Source of the DNA: Shewanella sp. NFH-SH190041
GTDB lineage: Bacteria; Pseudomonadota; Gammaproteobacteria; Enterobacterales; Shewanellaceae
Direction: 5' to 3'
DNA length: 64,000 nt
NCBI RefSeq assembly: GCF_024363255.1
Contig: NZ_AP026070.1
Coordinates: 682,001 to 746,000, forward strand
Below the pieces are notes generated by a model. That model did not search any database and was not told the DNA's origin. It was given only the letters and a program-made list of their open reading frames with translations. Both the position numbers and the translations under genes were made by a program. This document shows, piece after piece, positions 48,932 to 58,792 of this stretch (positions are counted from its first letter, which is position 1; every line of letters begins with the position of its first letter).

Positions 48932-50159
48932 TGTGGGCCCCCAGAGTCATAACATATTGCAAAGTGACAAGATTATCGTCTTCAATTCCTTGTAAATTTT
49001 GCCCTTGCTGGTGACTGTACTGCAGTCTAACGGTGGAAAAATGGCTGTGGTGCCAGGCCAGCATCATTTCAGTTTCTTTGAGCTGCTGAGTGTCGGCATG
49101 CTCACCATGCAAAGTCAGCATATCAGCCTGGCCATAGCGCACGCCTGTCGACCACTGAGGAGCAAACTGATAGACGGCACTGACATACCAGCCTTGCTGG
49201 CTGTCACTGCTATGGCTGTGCTCAGTGTTTTCTATCGTGCTTTCATGATGCTCATCTTCTGGCTCGTGGTGTGAGTCTTGGGCGGGTAAAAAACCATCAA
49301 CATAGAAAAACTCCCCGCTGAGACTGAGGTGGCGGTATTTATAATTGCCCTGAGGCGCCCACTTGTAGACTAAATCCACACCATAGATGTGACGCCCAGT
49401 ATAGGCTGCAGTATGGCTGTGGCCATGGTCATCGGGCTGACTGAGTGGCTCGCCGTGGTTATGTTCATCAAACATGCCTTGACCATTACGGTTATGCAGA
49501 TAACTCAGCCCTAACTGCCAGGAAGATGAATCACTGATATCGCCGCCGAATTTGCTAAAGGCGGTATACACTCCGACACTGGCATAATCCCTATTTCCTT
49601 CTGTGTCAGCAGCACGTAAATTGCGGCCTGAAAAGGCTTCTGCACCCAGTTGCCAGTAAAGCGCTGTGGGGGCGAGATAACTTAATCTCAATCCATCATC
49701 AAAGTAATGGCTGGCAAAAAAAGCCCGGTACAGAGCTGGACGATCAACAAAGTTATCGGTATGAAGATGTTGATTATTCAGGTAACCGATATCAGATAAA
49801 AAGCGCCCGCCTCGCAGTGCGAAACCGGCAGGTAATGCCAGCGTTTGGATAAATGCTTCTTCTAATTCCAGTTCGGTATCACCATCACCTACTGCCAGTA
49901 CAGTGGTGATTTTGCCATAAAATAGATCATCGATATTGGCACTGATAGCCAGCTCGGTTTCCCCCAACCCAAAACCATCGTTCCGGCCATTCAGTATGCG
50001 GTTTCCCTGCTGATAATAACCATCCAATACGGCGCTGATATTTGGATTGGTTAAGCTGGCATTTTGCGCTTGAGCGCTAAAGCTAAGTAGCAACACTGGG
50101 CAAACTGTACTTAAGACAAGATGGCGCGTAAGGGGCAGTATTGATGTGCATAATTCCAT
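48915..50159 (-). CDS. Outer-membrane beta-barrel with His-rich loops
   Basis: 414-residue protein with a signal peptide ending SAQAQ (about residue 32) and aromatic-rich alternating strands ending in a terminal Phe, typical of porin-like barrels. Two His-rich stretches, about residues 232-250 (EHNHGEP, DDHGHSH) and 294-318 (DSHHEPEDEHH, TEHSHSS), would be surface loops. Its place in an operon with a ZnuA/ZnuB-like pair suggests a zinc-uptake porin. Start at 50159 is supported by GGAG upstream. Confidence 0.75.
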   Translation of the reverse strand: MELCTSILPLTRHLVLSTVCPVLLLSFSAQAQNASLTNPNISAVLDGYYQQGNRILNGRNDGFGLGETELAISANIDDLFYGKITTVLAVGDGDTELELEEAFIQTLALPAGFALRGGRFLSDIGYLNNQHLHTDNFVDRPALYRAFFASHYFDDGLRLSYLAPTALYWQLGAEAFSGRNLRAADTEGNRDYASVGVYTAFSKFGGDISDSSSWQLGLSYLHNRNGQGMFDEHNHGEPLSQPDDHGHSHTAAYTGRHIYGVDLVYKWAPQGNYKYRHLSLSGEFFYVDGFLPAQDSHHEPEDEHHESTIENTEHSHSSDSQQGWYVSAVYQFAPQWSTGVRYGQADMLTLHGEHADTQQLKETEMMLAWHHSHFSTVRLQYSHQQGQNLQGIEDDNLVTLQYVMTLGAHSAHQF

Positions 50160-50231
50160 AATAAATACTCCATATAAACCCGAGCCCACCGGCATGCCGG
50201 CAGGCAAAAAAGACATTACTGTGGTCGGTGT

Positions 50232-50546
50232 TTAATGGTGCTGTGGCGGTGCGCGACTGGCGTAATGGAATTGCGGCGTTGAAGCGTAACTCCGAAGTTG
50301 TAAACAAGGGGCGATGACGGTTGTGGCAACTTGAGGTAACTGTGGCTGTTGGCTAAGACAAGCATGTTGCAGCTGGGATTGCTGCTGACACCAGTGGCAC
50401 TGGTGCAAAGATGTGTCAGTCTCTTGTAGATGGGACAGACTGTGTGCTGGCGCAGCAATAAAAGGTCCTGCCCAGCTGATCAGCAGGCACAAACATAACC
50501 AGATTGTTGCTGCAGAAAATCGTTTCACATTCAGTTCCATTGCCAA
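50232..50546 (-). CDS. Small secreted Cys/His protein (DUF2946-like)
   Basis: 104 residues with an N-terminal hydrophobic segment (about 8-31) then a Cys/His region with HQCHWCQQQ and HACLSQQ. It resembles DUF2946 proteins that sit next to metal-uptake genes in other bacteria, but the similarity is loose. First gene of the zinc cluster. The start is uncertain (ATG at 50546 or 50540). Confidence 0.55.
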   Translation of the reverse strand: MAMELNVKRFSAATIWLCLCLLISWAGPFIAAPAHSLSHLQETDTSLHQCHWCQQQSQLQHACLSQQPQLPQVATTVIAPCLQLRSYASTPQFHYASRAPPQHH

Positions 50547-50755
50547 AACAGGCCAATTGTCGACAAAATGGCCGATAAATACCAGTAAAATTTACACCAC
50601 AGTTACCTTTTTAGTGATTTCTGACGCGAAAAGATTACTGAATGCTTACATAAAGGGGGCATTTAAGACTGACTTAAGTTAGCCCGCCTAGAGTGGACGT
50701 CAGGAAAGTGTAAACGTAAATATATTCAATTGGTTAATGCTAGATGGGGTGACTT

Positions 50756-50881
50756 ATGTTGGCGTTTTTACGGGCAAATTTGGGGCTGATCGTTTTTGTT
50801 ATCCTGTTCCTGGCCGTTATCTTGGGGGGGATCTGGTGGGTTGAAGCGACATTAGCCGGTCAAGAACAGGTGATTAATTAA
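50756..50881 (+). CDS. Small single-span membrane protein, 41 residues
   Basis: 41 codons, ATG at 50756 (behind GGGGTG) to TAA at 50881. Contains one strongly hydrophobic span with a charged end (FLRANLGLIVFVILFLAV then GGIWWVEATLAGQEQ). Not recognised. It stands alone between the zinc cluster and a zinc-ribbon gene on the other strand. Too short to be sure. Confidence 0.45.
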   Translation: MLAFLRANLGLIVFVILFLAVILGGIWWVEATLAGQEQVIN

Positions 50882-50891
50882 TCTTGATTGT

Positions 50892-51221
50892 TTAGCGGTA
50901 TTTCTGTCGTTGCTCACTGTCGTCTTTAGGCTCAGGAACTTGGGTCACTTTAAGCTGATCCATCAGATGACTGACCAATAATAAGATCAACGCCATAATG
51001 GCAACGGGGATACCAAAATGTCGGGTATGGGGCCAGATCCAGGTCACAATTGCCATAATGACGGCGAGATAAAACCCTAAGATTTTAAAGCGCATCAATA
51101 ATGCAGTGCGCCCGAGCCAAGCTTGGCAATGCGGGCATTGAAATTCAGCATGCAGTCCCTTGCCGCGCTGGGCCTGGATTTGAGTGACGGAAATGGCTTT
51201 ATTGCAGTTGGGACATATCAT
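50892..51221 (-). CDS. Zinc-ribbon membrane protein
   Basis: 109-residue protein starting with a CPNC...CPHC zinc-ribbon (residues 3-6 and 29-32), followed by two hydrophobic spans (about 46-64 and 69-87) and a charged tail. Function unknown. The cytosolic zinc ribbon and lack of neighbour suggest a structural or regulatory role. Confidence 0.65.
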   Translation of the reverse strand: MICPNCNKAISVTQIQAQRGKGLHAEFQCPHCQAWLGRTALLMRFKILGFYLAVIMAIVTWIWPHTRHFGIPVAIMALILLLVSHLMDQLKVTQVPEPKDDSEQRQKYR

Positions 51222-51321
51222 CTTTAGCTGTCCTGACGGGATAAAGATGCCATTCTACCTTAATTGTGCCGATGAATATCCCCTGCGGCGGCATTAGGGG
51301 ATAGCATCAGTTTTATCCGGG

Positions 51322-53034
51322 TTATGACAATCCTTGGATATTGCCATCTTCATCAATGTCGATTTGCAAATAAGCGGGTTTTATCCCTAATCCTGGCATG
51401 GTCATCACACTGCCCATCAGTACGGTAATAAATCCAGCACCGGCATTGAGTTTCAGCTCAGTTACCGGGATAACAAATCTACTTGGCACCCCTTTTAGCT
51501 TGGCATCATGGCTGATAGACATGGGGGTTTTTGCCATACACAAGGGGAGGTGACCATACCCTTGTGCCTCAAGTTGAGCCAGTTGGCGCTGTGCTTTTTC
51601 ACTTAGGCTAACGCCTTCAGCACCATAGCCTTTTTGTGCCAATTGGGTCAGTTTGTCTGTTAATGGCTGCTGGGTGTCGTACAAATAGTGGAAATTTGCC
51701 TCAGTTTGGGTCGCGCTCACAATGGTTTGGGCAAGCGCTGTGGCGCCATCAGCACCCAGGGCAAAAGCTTGGCTGATTTCACAGCCAAAAGCGCCATTAG
51801 CCAGTACTTGCTGTTTCAGCCAGTCAAGTTCTTCCTGGGTATCAGTGGGGAATTGGTTTATGGCAACCACCACAGGGATGCCGTATTGCTGCACATTGGC
51901 AATATGCCAGGCCAGATTAGCAAACCCTGCCTGTAATCTTTCTGTGTCTGGGGCCGTGATTGGCAGTGCCGACTTAATGCCTGAATTGGCCTTTAATGCT
52001 TTAAGCGTAGTGACCAGTACCGCAGCATCGGGGGTATGACCTGAAGCTCTGGTTTTGATATTACAGAATTTTTCAAACCCCATATCTGAGCCAAAACCAC
52101 CCTCTGTGACCACAAAATCTGCCAATCGCAGGGCTATATCATCGGCAATTATGGATGAATTACCATGGGCGATATTGGCAAAGGGGCCGGCATGCACGAG
52201 ACAAGGGGCGCCGGAAAGTGTTTGCATCAAGGTGGGTTTAATCGCCTCAGCCATAATGGCGCTCATGGCGCCTGCTACCCCTAACATTTCAGCGGTAATG
52301 GCTTGCCCTTGGCGATCATAAGCCAGTACCACAGCGCCAATACGCTGGCGCATATCGCTCAGTGAGCGACTTAGCGCCAGAATTGCCATCAGTTCAGAAG
52401 CTGCACTGATATCAAAGCTAGATTCATGGGCGGGGCCATTATTGGCTCCCAACCCTACCGTAATGGTACGCAAACTGCGCTCATTATTGTCTAACACCCG
52501 GTGCCAGCAGATTTGCTCAGGATCAATATTCAGTGGTGTCAGTCCGGTTTGCGCGGCAAAGACTTCGGCACCTAATTGAGTTTCATGAAATAGCCGAGCA
52601 TCCAATGCCGCTGCCGCCAGATTATGGGCGCTGGTAACAGCATGAATATCGCCGGTTAGGTGCAGGTTCATCTCTTCCATGGGCACGACTTGGGCATAAC
52701 CGCCCCCCGCCGCGCCGCCTTTAACACCAAATACTGGCCCCATACTGGGTTGACGGATACAGGCACAGACCTGTTTGCCAATTGCTTGCAAAGATTGGGT
52801 TAGCCCTAAGGTGGTCACGGTTTTTCCCTCTCCATATGGGGTCGGGGTCACCGCAGTTACAATAATCAGTTTACCCTTAGTGGCTTGAGGCAAACGCTTG
52901 AGGACGCTGAGATTGACCTTAGCTTTGGTATGACCAAATAGGGTCAGCTCATTGGGTTGCAAGCCAAGGTTGGTGGCAATTTGACTGATGTCGGCCAGCG
53001 TGGCCTGACGGGAAATTTCAATATCACTGAGCAT
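51322..53034 (-). CDS. fhs: Formate-tetrahydrofolate ligase
   Basis: 570-residue enzyme making 10-formyl-THF from formate, ATP and THF. ATP-binding [29 protein letters not shown] and [11 protein letters not shown] motifs are conserved. The start is set at ATG 53034 because homologues begin near MLSDIEIS; the ribosome-binding site is weak. Confidence 0.95.
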   Translation of the reverse strand: MLSDIEISRQATLADISQIATNLGLQPNELTLFGHTKAKVNLSVLKRLPQATKGKLIIVTAVTPTPYGEGKTVTTLGLTQSLQAIGKQVCACIRQPSMGPVFGVKGGAAGGGYAQVVPMEEMNLHLTGDIHAVTSAHNLAAAALDARLFHETQLGAEVFAAQTGLTPLNIDPEQICWHRVLDNNERSLRTITVGLGANNGPAHESSFDISAASELMAILALSRSLSDMRQRIGAVVLAYDRQGQAITAEMLGVAGAMSAIMAEAIKPTLMQTLSGAPCLVHAGPFANIAHGNSSIIADDIALRLADFVVTEGGFGSDMGFEKFCNIKTRASGHTPDAAVLVTTLKALKANSGIKSALPITAPDTERLQAGFANLAWHIANVQQYGIPVVVAINQFPTDTQEELDWLKQQVLANGAFGCEISQAFALGADGATALAQTIVSATQTEANFHYLYDTQQPLTDKLTQLAQKGYGAEGVSLSEKAQRQLAQLEAQGYGHLPLCMAKTPMSISHDAKLKGVPSRFVIPVTELKLNAGAGFITVLMGSVMTMPGLGIKPAYLQIDIDEDGNIQGLS

Positions 53035-53230
53035 GGTGATGGCATCTCTTATAAAAGGGCAAAAGGGCAGACCTATCCGCTGTAGCGGATATCTGCTCAT
53101 ATTAGGTGAATGGCCTGCGGGCTATACCGTTACGGTGAAAAAGTGTGATAAAACACACAGTTCATATAGTCGGCAATATAGGGTAGCCCGGGGCTATCAA
53201 CTATTTGATATGCCCAATAGCGCGGCAGGG

Positions 53231-54166
53231 TTAATCTTGCTGGGGCTGAGACTCCAAAAAGGTTAATTCACCGCTGAGATGGGCGCGGCGACCACGGCCA
53301 TCACGCAGTTCAAAGCGGATGGCATCATCTCCATTGGCTTCTGCTGCAAAGGTGACTTCAGCAGGCATAAACAGTGGTAGTTTAAATGCCACATCGACAC
53401 AGCAGGGTCGGTGGGAAATTGCCGGCATCATTTCAGCGATGCAGCGAGCTTTGGACCACATACCGTGTATCAAAACTCGATCAAATCCGAAGCGTTTAGA
53501 CAGCAATGGATGCAGGTGGATCAGGTTATAGTCGCCGGACGCTTTGGCGTATCGACGTCCCAGATCTTCACTTAGCTGCCACCGAACCGGTTTATCCCAG
53601 TCCATCGGCATGGCTTTGGGTGGTCTGGCTCGCCGGCCAGTTTTCTCGATTCGATACAGATAGGTTGAGGTGGATTCCCACACCAGTTCATCGGCAACAA
53701 ATGCTTTGGATATCAGTGCGAACTCCAATCCAGAGTCTGTCTCTGTGCTGCTTTGTAACTGACATTCTAGGCGGTATGTCTCATCCACATTCAGGGTACG
53801 ATAACTACTGATAGTGTTACGTAGATGGATCATCCCCAATAACGGGAATGTAATGCCGGGGTGAATGAAGATATAAGCCTGCAGCCGGAATGCCTGTACA
53901 TGCAGGTAAGTGACTGGTAGACGTTTACCGTCAAAGTCGAAGCCACACACTTTGGCGTACTGGGCAACATTGGCTACGGACAGGTGAATATTATCGCAGC
54001 TGACCTTGATATGCGGCAGGGGCTGTCCGTCCCACCCGGGTTTGCGGCCAAAGAAAATTTTGCGATATAGAGAGAACAGCGATGGCATCGTGTTCAATTC
54101 AACACAATATTGCATAGTCTTGTCTGGGTTACCTGTGGTGATACCAAAACGCGGAGTATATCTCAT
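53231..54166 (-). CDS. MaoC-like hydratase/dehydratase
   Basis: About 290-311 residues with hot-dog fold. The hydratase-2 motif YAKASGDYNLIHLH with catalytic Asp and His is clear. Such enzymes act on (R)-3-hydroxyacyl-CoA or acyl-CoA-like thioesters. The start is uncertain: ATGs at codons 1, 18 and 27 have weak ribosome-binding sites. Single gene. Confidence 0.8.
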   Translation of the reverse strand: MRYTPRFGITTGNPDKTMQYCVELNTMPSLFSLYRKIFFGRKPGWDGQPLPHIKVSCDNIHLSVANVAQYAKVCGFDFDGKRLPVTYLHVQAFRLQAYIFIHPGITFPLLGMIHLRNTISSYRTLNVDETYRLECQLQSSTETDSGLEFALISKAFVADELVWESTSTYLYRIEKTGRRARPPKAMPMDWDKPVRWQLSEDLGRRYAKASGDYNLIHLHPLLSKRFGFDRVLIHGMWSKARCIAEMMPAISHRPCCVDVAFKLPLFMPAEVTFAAEANGDDAIRFELRDGRGRRAHLSGELTFLESQPQQD

Positions 54167-54314
54167 CCCGGCCCAGTATGGGTATCCTTGGCGGATTAAG
54201 CCCTGTTTAGCTCAACTGTAAATCAATGGGTTAGCTGTTTTGTCGTTGTTGATATCGTCAAATTTCAGTTGATATGACACACTAGCGCCCCTTTTACTTC
54301 TTTGTGTTACCTCT

Positions 54315-55082
54315 GTGCAGGATAAAAATTTTGACAAATTGGCGCGAAAATTCGCCAAAAATATCTACGGCACCCCTAAAGGTGAGATCCGGGCAGCAGT
54401 GCTATGGCGTGATTTGATGGAAACCTGCCCGGCATTGACTGAGCGCAAACTGCGGATTTTGGATGCTGGTGGTGGGTTTGGTTATCTGAGTCAGAAATTA
54501 GCCGCATTGGGGCATGAAGTGGTGCTGTGTGATATTTCTGAAGAGATGTTGGCTTTGGCTCAAGAGCAGATTAGCGCTGCCGAGACGACATTGGATATCC
54601 GTTTGATCCATTGTGCTATTCAGCAGTTGCCGTCATTGGCATTAGGGGAGTTTGATCTGATCCTATGTCACGCGGTTGCTGAGTGGCTAGCGGATGCTGA
54701 GCAGACATTGGCGGGATTATTGCCATTGCTGCGACGTGGCGGGGCGTTATCACTGATGTTTTATAATCTTGAAGCGATGCGTTTTCATGCCTTGGTATCA
54801 GGCAATTTTGATTATGTTAAAGCTGATTTTAAGATCAAGAAAAAGGTGCGCTTAACGCCAACGCATCCTTTGTATATTAAGCAGGTTGAACAATGGTTTG
54901 CATGCTGGCAACTGGAGCTTGCCTGCCGCTCTGGTGTGCGGGTAATCCATGATTATCTGAAAAAAAGTCAGCCAGCTGATTTTGATCATCAAGCGCTGTT
55001 GGAGATGGAGTTAGCCTATTCGCGTCAGGAACCCTATCTACAGCTGGGACGTTATGTTCATTTTATTGGTCGAAAAGCTTAA
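54315..55082 (+). CDS. cmoM: tRNA 5-carboxymethoxyuridine methyltransferase CmoM
   Basis: 255-residue SAM methyltransferase. It opens MQDKNFDKLARKFAKNIYG and has SAM motif LDAGGGFGYLSQ; it matches E. coli CmoM, which methylates cmo5U34 of tRNAs. Starts at GTG 54315. Confidence 0.92.
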   Translation: MQDKNFDKLARKFAKNIYGTPKGEIRAAVLWRDLMETCPALTERKLRILDAGGGFGYLSQKLAALGHEVVLCDISEEMLALAQEQISAAETTLDIRLIHCAIQQLPSLALGEFDLILCHAVAEWLADAEQTLAGLLPLLRRGGALSLMFYNLEAMRFHALVSGNFDYVKADFKIKKKVRLTPTHPLYIKQVEQWFACWQLELACRSGVRVIHDYLKKSQPADFDHQALLEMELAYSRQEPYLQLGRYVHFIGRKA

Positions 55083-55093
55083 CTTTTTAGTAT

Positions 55094-55726
55094 TTAGTCA
55101 CCAAACAGTTCGACATTGCTGTCCCCTTGATGCTGAGCTACACCTTCAAGGTAGGCACGTTCCTGTTTGATGGTGCTTTCCACCGGTTCAGAAGCCAGCC
55201 GTTTTACCAGTACTCGGCCGCTTTGAGGATGAAACATCACCTTGCGCGGCCAGTGACCACCGACATCTTCGGCAATAACTTCAATCCCTTCTGTAGCAAG
55301 GTATTGCCGTACAAAGGCAATGTTTGACTCGCCGACGTTGATAACGGACATAGAGCCTAATTTGGCGCCGCCAAAAATTTTAGCCTGTAGTCTGTCGCGC
55401 TGGCCGCCAGCAGATTGAATGCCATTAATTAGCTGCTCCATTGCCCAGTTACCGTAACGGCAGGAATAACTGGTGAGTTGGTGCCAGTCATCATGTATTT
55501 TGCGTTCTGGTAACAGGAAATGGTTCAGACCCCCAATGCCCATTAAAGGATCCCAGATACATGCGGCAATACAGGATCCAAGCCGGGTAAAGATCAACTC
55601 ATCTTGGCTGCTAAGGTAGTATTCACCTGGGTCCACCCGAGCCACCATGCTGTTATGGTGATTGTTCCAATAGCGGGGGATGGCCTCAAAGCCTGGGTAG
55701 ATAATGTCTGATACTGGTGCTGGCAT
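55094..55726 (-). CDS. cheD: Chemoreceptor glutamine deamidase CheD
   Basis: 210-residue enzyme deamidating receptor glutamines. Catalytic Cys52 (LGSCIAACIWDP) and His69 (GGLNHFLLP) are present at the family spacing of 17, and the KIFGGA and NVGESN motifs. A stand-alone gene outside a chemotaxis operon. Confidence 0.9.
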   Translation of the reverse strand: MPAPVSDIIYPGFEAIPRYWNNHHNSMVARVDPGEYYLSSQDELIFTRLGSCIAACIWDPLMGIGGLNHFLLPERKIHDDWHQLTSYSCRYGNWAMEQLINGIQSAGGQRDRLQAKIFGGAKLGSMSVINVGESNIAFVRQYLATEGIEVIAEDVGGHWPRKVMFHPQSGRVLVKRLASEPVESTIKQERAYLEGVAQHQGDSNVELFGD

Positions 55727-55824
55727 TTGGCCTCCTTGCGCTTACCATCCAACCAGTATAGTCAGAGTTTGACCCGTGGCAGATTATTTCCCCTACTTAG
55801 ATTGTGGTATTTAACTTGAGGGGG

Positions 55825-56694
55825 TTACTGTAGTGTCTTTACCGAAACACCGCTTTGTCGTAATGATTGAACCACACTGTGATTGCCCAGCAGATGGCCA
55901 GCACCAATGATAATAAATAATGGCTGATGATTGCTCTGCTGTTGCAGCAGGGTGATAATACTGTCCGCCATGGTGTGATTGCGTTGCCAGAGTAGTTTAT
56001 CTGTCAGGGCATATTGCACCGGATCAGAAATGTCCCCTTCAATTAGCTTGGTTAATGCGGAATCCTTACCTTGACGCCAATCATGAATTAGCGCCAGCAT
56101 CTCGCTATCTGGCGTGGTGATCGCATCTTGTAGCATCTGCCACTGGCTCTGGGTTGATAAACTGCCGAGAAGTTGGTATTGCATTGCCATGCTTTCTAAT
56201 TGGTAGAGCGGGCGTTGGCCTCTACGCTGCATAAAATATTGATCAACGCCGTATTGCGGGCTATAGCCCATTGCTTGGTAACGATGCAGGTTGATTTGCA
56301 CTGCCTGCAGCCAAGGTGAAAAGGCGCTAAGTGGTGCACAGAAGTGCATTTTATCGTGACAAAATGATGCTATTACCTGCTGTTGTTTAGCTGAAAAGGT
56401 CACTGGCTGCATACCGTATTGACGCAATAACGGTATGGCATCTGCGCGGTCAGTATCGGCTTCCACTACCAGTGCCGCGGCTTGGGAGAATGCCTGTTCA
56501 ATCATATCTGACATCGGATAAAAATCGGCGCGACCAAGATGAACTGAGCCCAGCAGCCAGGCAGAGTGCCCTTGATAGCTTAGATGGAAAAATGGGGGGT
56601 GATCCTGCGGCTGTGCCTTAACATTAATACTGAAAATAGTGCACAGGACTAATAGTCCTATTAGCAGCTTTCGGCCTGTGTTGCTTGTTGCCAC
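55825..56694 (-). CDS. TraB/GumN-family protein
   Basis: 289-residue secreted or lipid-anchored protein with signal peptide (about 1-28) and the TraB/GumN pattern: LLGSVHLGRADFYPMSDMIEQAF at the start and FIIIGAGHLLG near the end, with conserved His and acidic residues suggestive of a metallo-hydrolase. Function unknown. Confidence 0.85.
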   Translation of the reverse strand: MATSNTGRKLLIGLLVLCTIFSINVKAQPQDHPPFFHLSYQGHSAWLLGSVHLGRADFYPMSDMIEQAFSQAAALVVEADTDRADAIPLLRQYGMQPVTFSAKQQQVIASFCHDKMHFCAPLSAFSPWLQAVQINLHRYQAMGYSPQYGVDQYFMQRRGQRPLYQLESMAMQYQLLGSLSTQSQWQMLQDAITTPDSEMLALIHDWRQGKDSALTKLIEGDISDPVQYALTDKLLWQRNHTMADSIITLLQQQSNHQPLFIIIGAGHLLGNHSVVQSLRQSGVSVKTLQ

Positions 56695-56743
56695 AGTCTC
56701 GTCTCCTTATAATTCATGCTTAATTTCTGTAAGTGGAGTGGTT

Positions 56744-57049
56744 ATGCCATATACCAAGGTGCTGGGGCAACTGAAGGAGAACCTGCAGTTGGCTTACCGT
56801 CAGGCCATTGATGCCGATGCCAAGTTAAATGCACTGCAGCAGGCCGGGCATGGCAAGTTTAAAAATGTGTTTGCTGATAGTTTAGGGTTTCTAACCCAGA
56901 GCAACCGTTTTTTACCTTATGTAAAAGAGCTGGCAGCTGAATTGGATGAAATGCAATCTGATGATACCGGCCCTGAAGAGTTAGAGTTAATGGTTAAGCG
57001 GTTAGGTATCTTGCTGCAGACCTTGCAAGCATTTAAAAAACGCGCCTAA
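56744..57049 (+). CDS. Hypothetical helical protein, 101 residues
   Basis: 101-residue cytoplasmic protein, largely helical with many Leu and Ala (LKENLQLAYRQAIDADAKLN). Start at 56744 is supported by GGAG six bases upstream. Not recognised. A terminator follows. Confidence 0.7.
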   Translation: MPYTKVLGQLKENLQLAYRQAIDADAKLNALQQAGHGKFKNVFADSLGFLTQSNRFLPYVKELAAELDEMQSDDTGPEELELMVKRLGILLQTLQAFKKRA

Positions 57050-57088
57050 TTATTGCTCAGTGACTGTGGCATTCGCAGTGATAAATAT

Positions 57089-57126
57089 AACAAGCCCGCG
57101 ACAGATACTTCTGCAGCGGGCTTGTT
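57089..57126. terminator. Bidirectional hairpin terminator
   Basis: AACAAGCCCGC (57089-57099) and GCGGGCTTGTT (57116-57126) form an 11-bp stem with a 16-base loop, between the convergent 101-residue and DUF3016 genes. Confidence 0.8.
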
Positions 57127-57153
57127 ACTGTTGTTTGAAAAGTCGCAGAGAAT

Positions 57154-57693
57154 TTATTTGGGGGGCACTCCTTCGCGGCGTGGGGCAATAGTTTGATTGA
57201 ACCAGTGCTTGAGTAATTCACCTTCATACATGGCTACAGTGTCGCGCAGAGGGCGGATCCCACCGAGAAAGTTTAAATCGGTCAGTTTTTCTTCGCCGTG
57301 CATGAGCACATTTTTCCCTCGTATCACTTTATAACTGAATGATATTTTGGGTGGATAGATACTTTTGACGATCCGAAGATCGCTGCTGGTCGCACCGAAG
57401 GTGGGTCTGACATCACCGGCTAAATCCACATTGGTTACAGTCAATTGTAATTGCTCACCTTTTTGTAGCACCTTTTCTGCACTTTGAGCCAATGTTTGGG
57501 TGAGTTGTTTAAACACTCGTTGTTCAAAGCGTGACTGTAACTCCCCGTTGGCTTCAATATCAGTGTATTTGTCCGGGGTTTGCCAAGTGATTGTAACTGG
57601 CTCTTGTGTCGTGACTGGATTGAGCAGGTGCTCTGCGGCACTTATCGGGCTAAATACCACCAGAGTTGCTAATACAGTGGAAGGTAATTTCAT
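57154..57693 (-). CDS. DUF3016 family protein
   Basis: 179-residue secreted protein: signal peptide cleaved near SAA (about residue 20), then a single DUF3016-type domain with ITWQTPDKYTDIEANG and SFSYKVIRGKNVLMHGEEKL. Function unknown. ATG at 57693 is preceded by AAGGAGAG. Confidence 0.82.
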   Translation of the reverse strand: MKLPSTVLATLVVFSPISAAEHLLNPVTTQEPVTITWQTPDKYTDIEANGELQSRFEQRVFKQLTQTLAQSAEKVLQKGEQLQLTVTNVDLAGDVRPTFGATSSDLRIVKSIYPPKISFSYKVIRGKNVLMHGEEKLTDLNFLGGIRPLRDTVAMYEGELLKHWFNQTIAPRREGVPPK

Positions 57694-58033
57694 CTTCTCT
57701 CTCCTTATAACAGGCCCCGGCCGTAACCGGAACGGCTGTGAGATTACCCAGGCTGCTTTATCCGCCACGTACTACAGGGCTGCTGTCTGAGGCGTGTACT
57801 CGGAACTGCGTCGTTATCGGTACATATGGATTGTATGAAATTTAACCTGAACTATGGCTTAACACAATTGCAGCGTTCGTTTGGGTATCTATCGCGTTGC
57901 ATGCGCTATGGGCGTTATGGGGCAATGGCGCGATGACAACGGGAGTCACGGATAGGCAATGAGGTTTATTTTCGGTTATCTCATGTCAAGGCTATTCCAA
58001 CCCTGCAATACCGAGGGCTGGAACGAAGTCGCA
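57694..58033. other. Intergenic region without recognised features
   Basis: About 340 bp between DUF3016 and DUF4240 genes. A GC-rich dyad-like stretch lies at 57715-57740. I see no gene. Confidence 0.5.
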
Positions 58034-58558
58034 TCAGAATGGAAAGCGAGTGCAAAGCTGTGGGTAGGCTTTTTTTAGCATTTTCGGGCGGTCGTCAAAC
58101 TTTTTGCCTGCAGGTGCATTTTTTCCAGAAGGGACAAATGGTAATTCATGCCCACAGCGGTCTTCATACAATTGACCGGCAACCAGATCGTACTCTTCCA
58201 GAAATGGGTAAGGGTAGCCATCTTTTAAGACAAACTCTGGCAACTGGGCCAGATCATCCGGATTTGCTAGGACTTTTTCAAACCATTCTTGACCAAGTGA
58301 AATCAGATAACTGCGAAACTCGGCAAAGCCATAATCTGAGTCGATTCCGGTCAGCACATAAGCCGCACCCCAAACGGTCCAGAGATAACTGCGGCGCATT
58401 TGTTTGGCAAAGTGTTTGTCGAACTCAGCCAGCTGTGCTGGGGTTAATGGCGTTAGGCGCTCGGTAAGTTGCGCCATCAGTTCCGTATCCGATTGTGTCA
58501 GCCTATTACGGGTCACCAAATGCCAAAATTCGGCCTCTGTCATTACTGTATCAGTCAA
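58034..58558 (-). CDS. DUF4240 domain protein
   Basis: 174-residue cytoplasmic protein with the DUF4240 pattern (MTEAEFWHLV, FRSYLISLGQEWFEKVLANPDDL). Function unknown. ATG at codon 1 or 6 is possible. Confidence 0.85.
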   Translation of the reverse strand: MTDTVMTEAEFWHLVTRNRLTQSDTELMAQLTERLTPLTPAQLAEFDKHFAKQMRRSYLWTVWGAAYVLTGIDSDYGFAEFRSYLISLGQEWFEKVLANPDDLAQLPEFVLKDGYPYPFLEEYDLVAGQLYEDRCGHELPFVPSGKNAPAGKKFDDRPKMLKKAYPQLCTRFPF

Positions 58559-58792
58559 GTTATTGTTCCGTCAGTGTGTCGGTATGAGGGCGCTATTGTA
58601 ATGCCTGTTATGGTGGGATGCTATCCTACAGGACTCAGGTGAGCAGGCTTCTTTTGTTGATGAGCGCGATGTTCGTCCGGGCCAAGGGACTGATAACCAC
58701 AGGGCTCTGCTACGCTTATATAGCGTCAATAATGTGATTAGCAGTTAACTGAACACAACTGAGATTTTGCGGCTGTGCGCATAGGATGGATT

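Noticed and set aside
50541..50755. Zur box upstream of the zinc cluster
   Set aside because: Looked for a palindrome of the GTTATAN-TATAAC kind and found none by eye; cannot exclude a divergent site.
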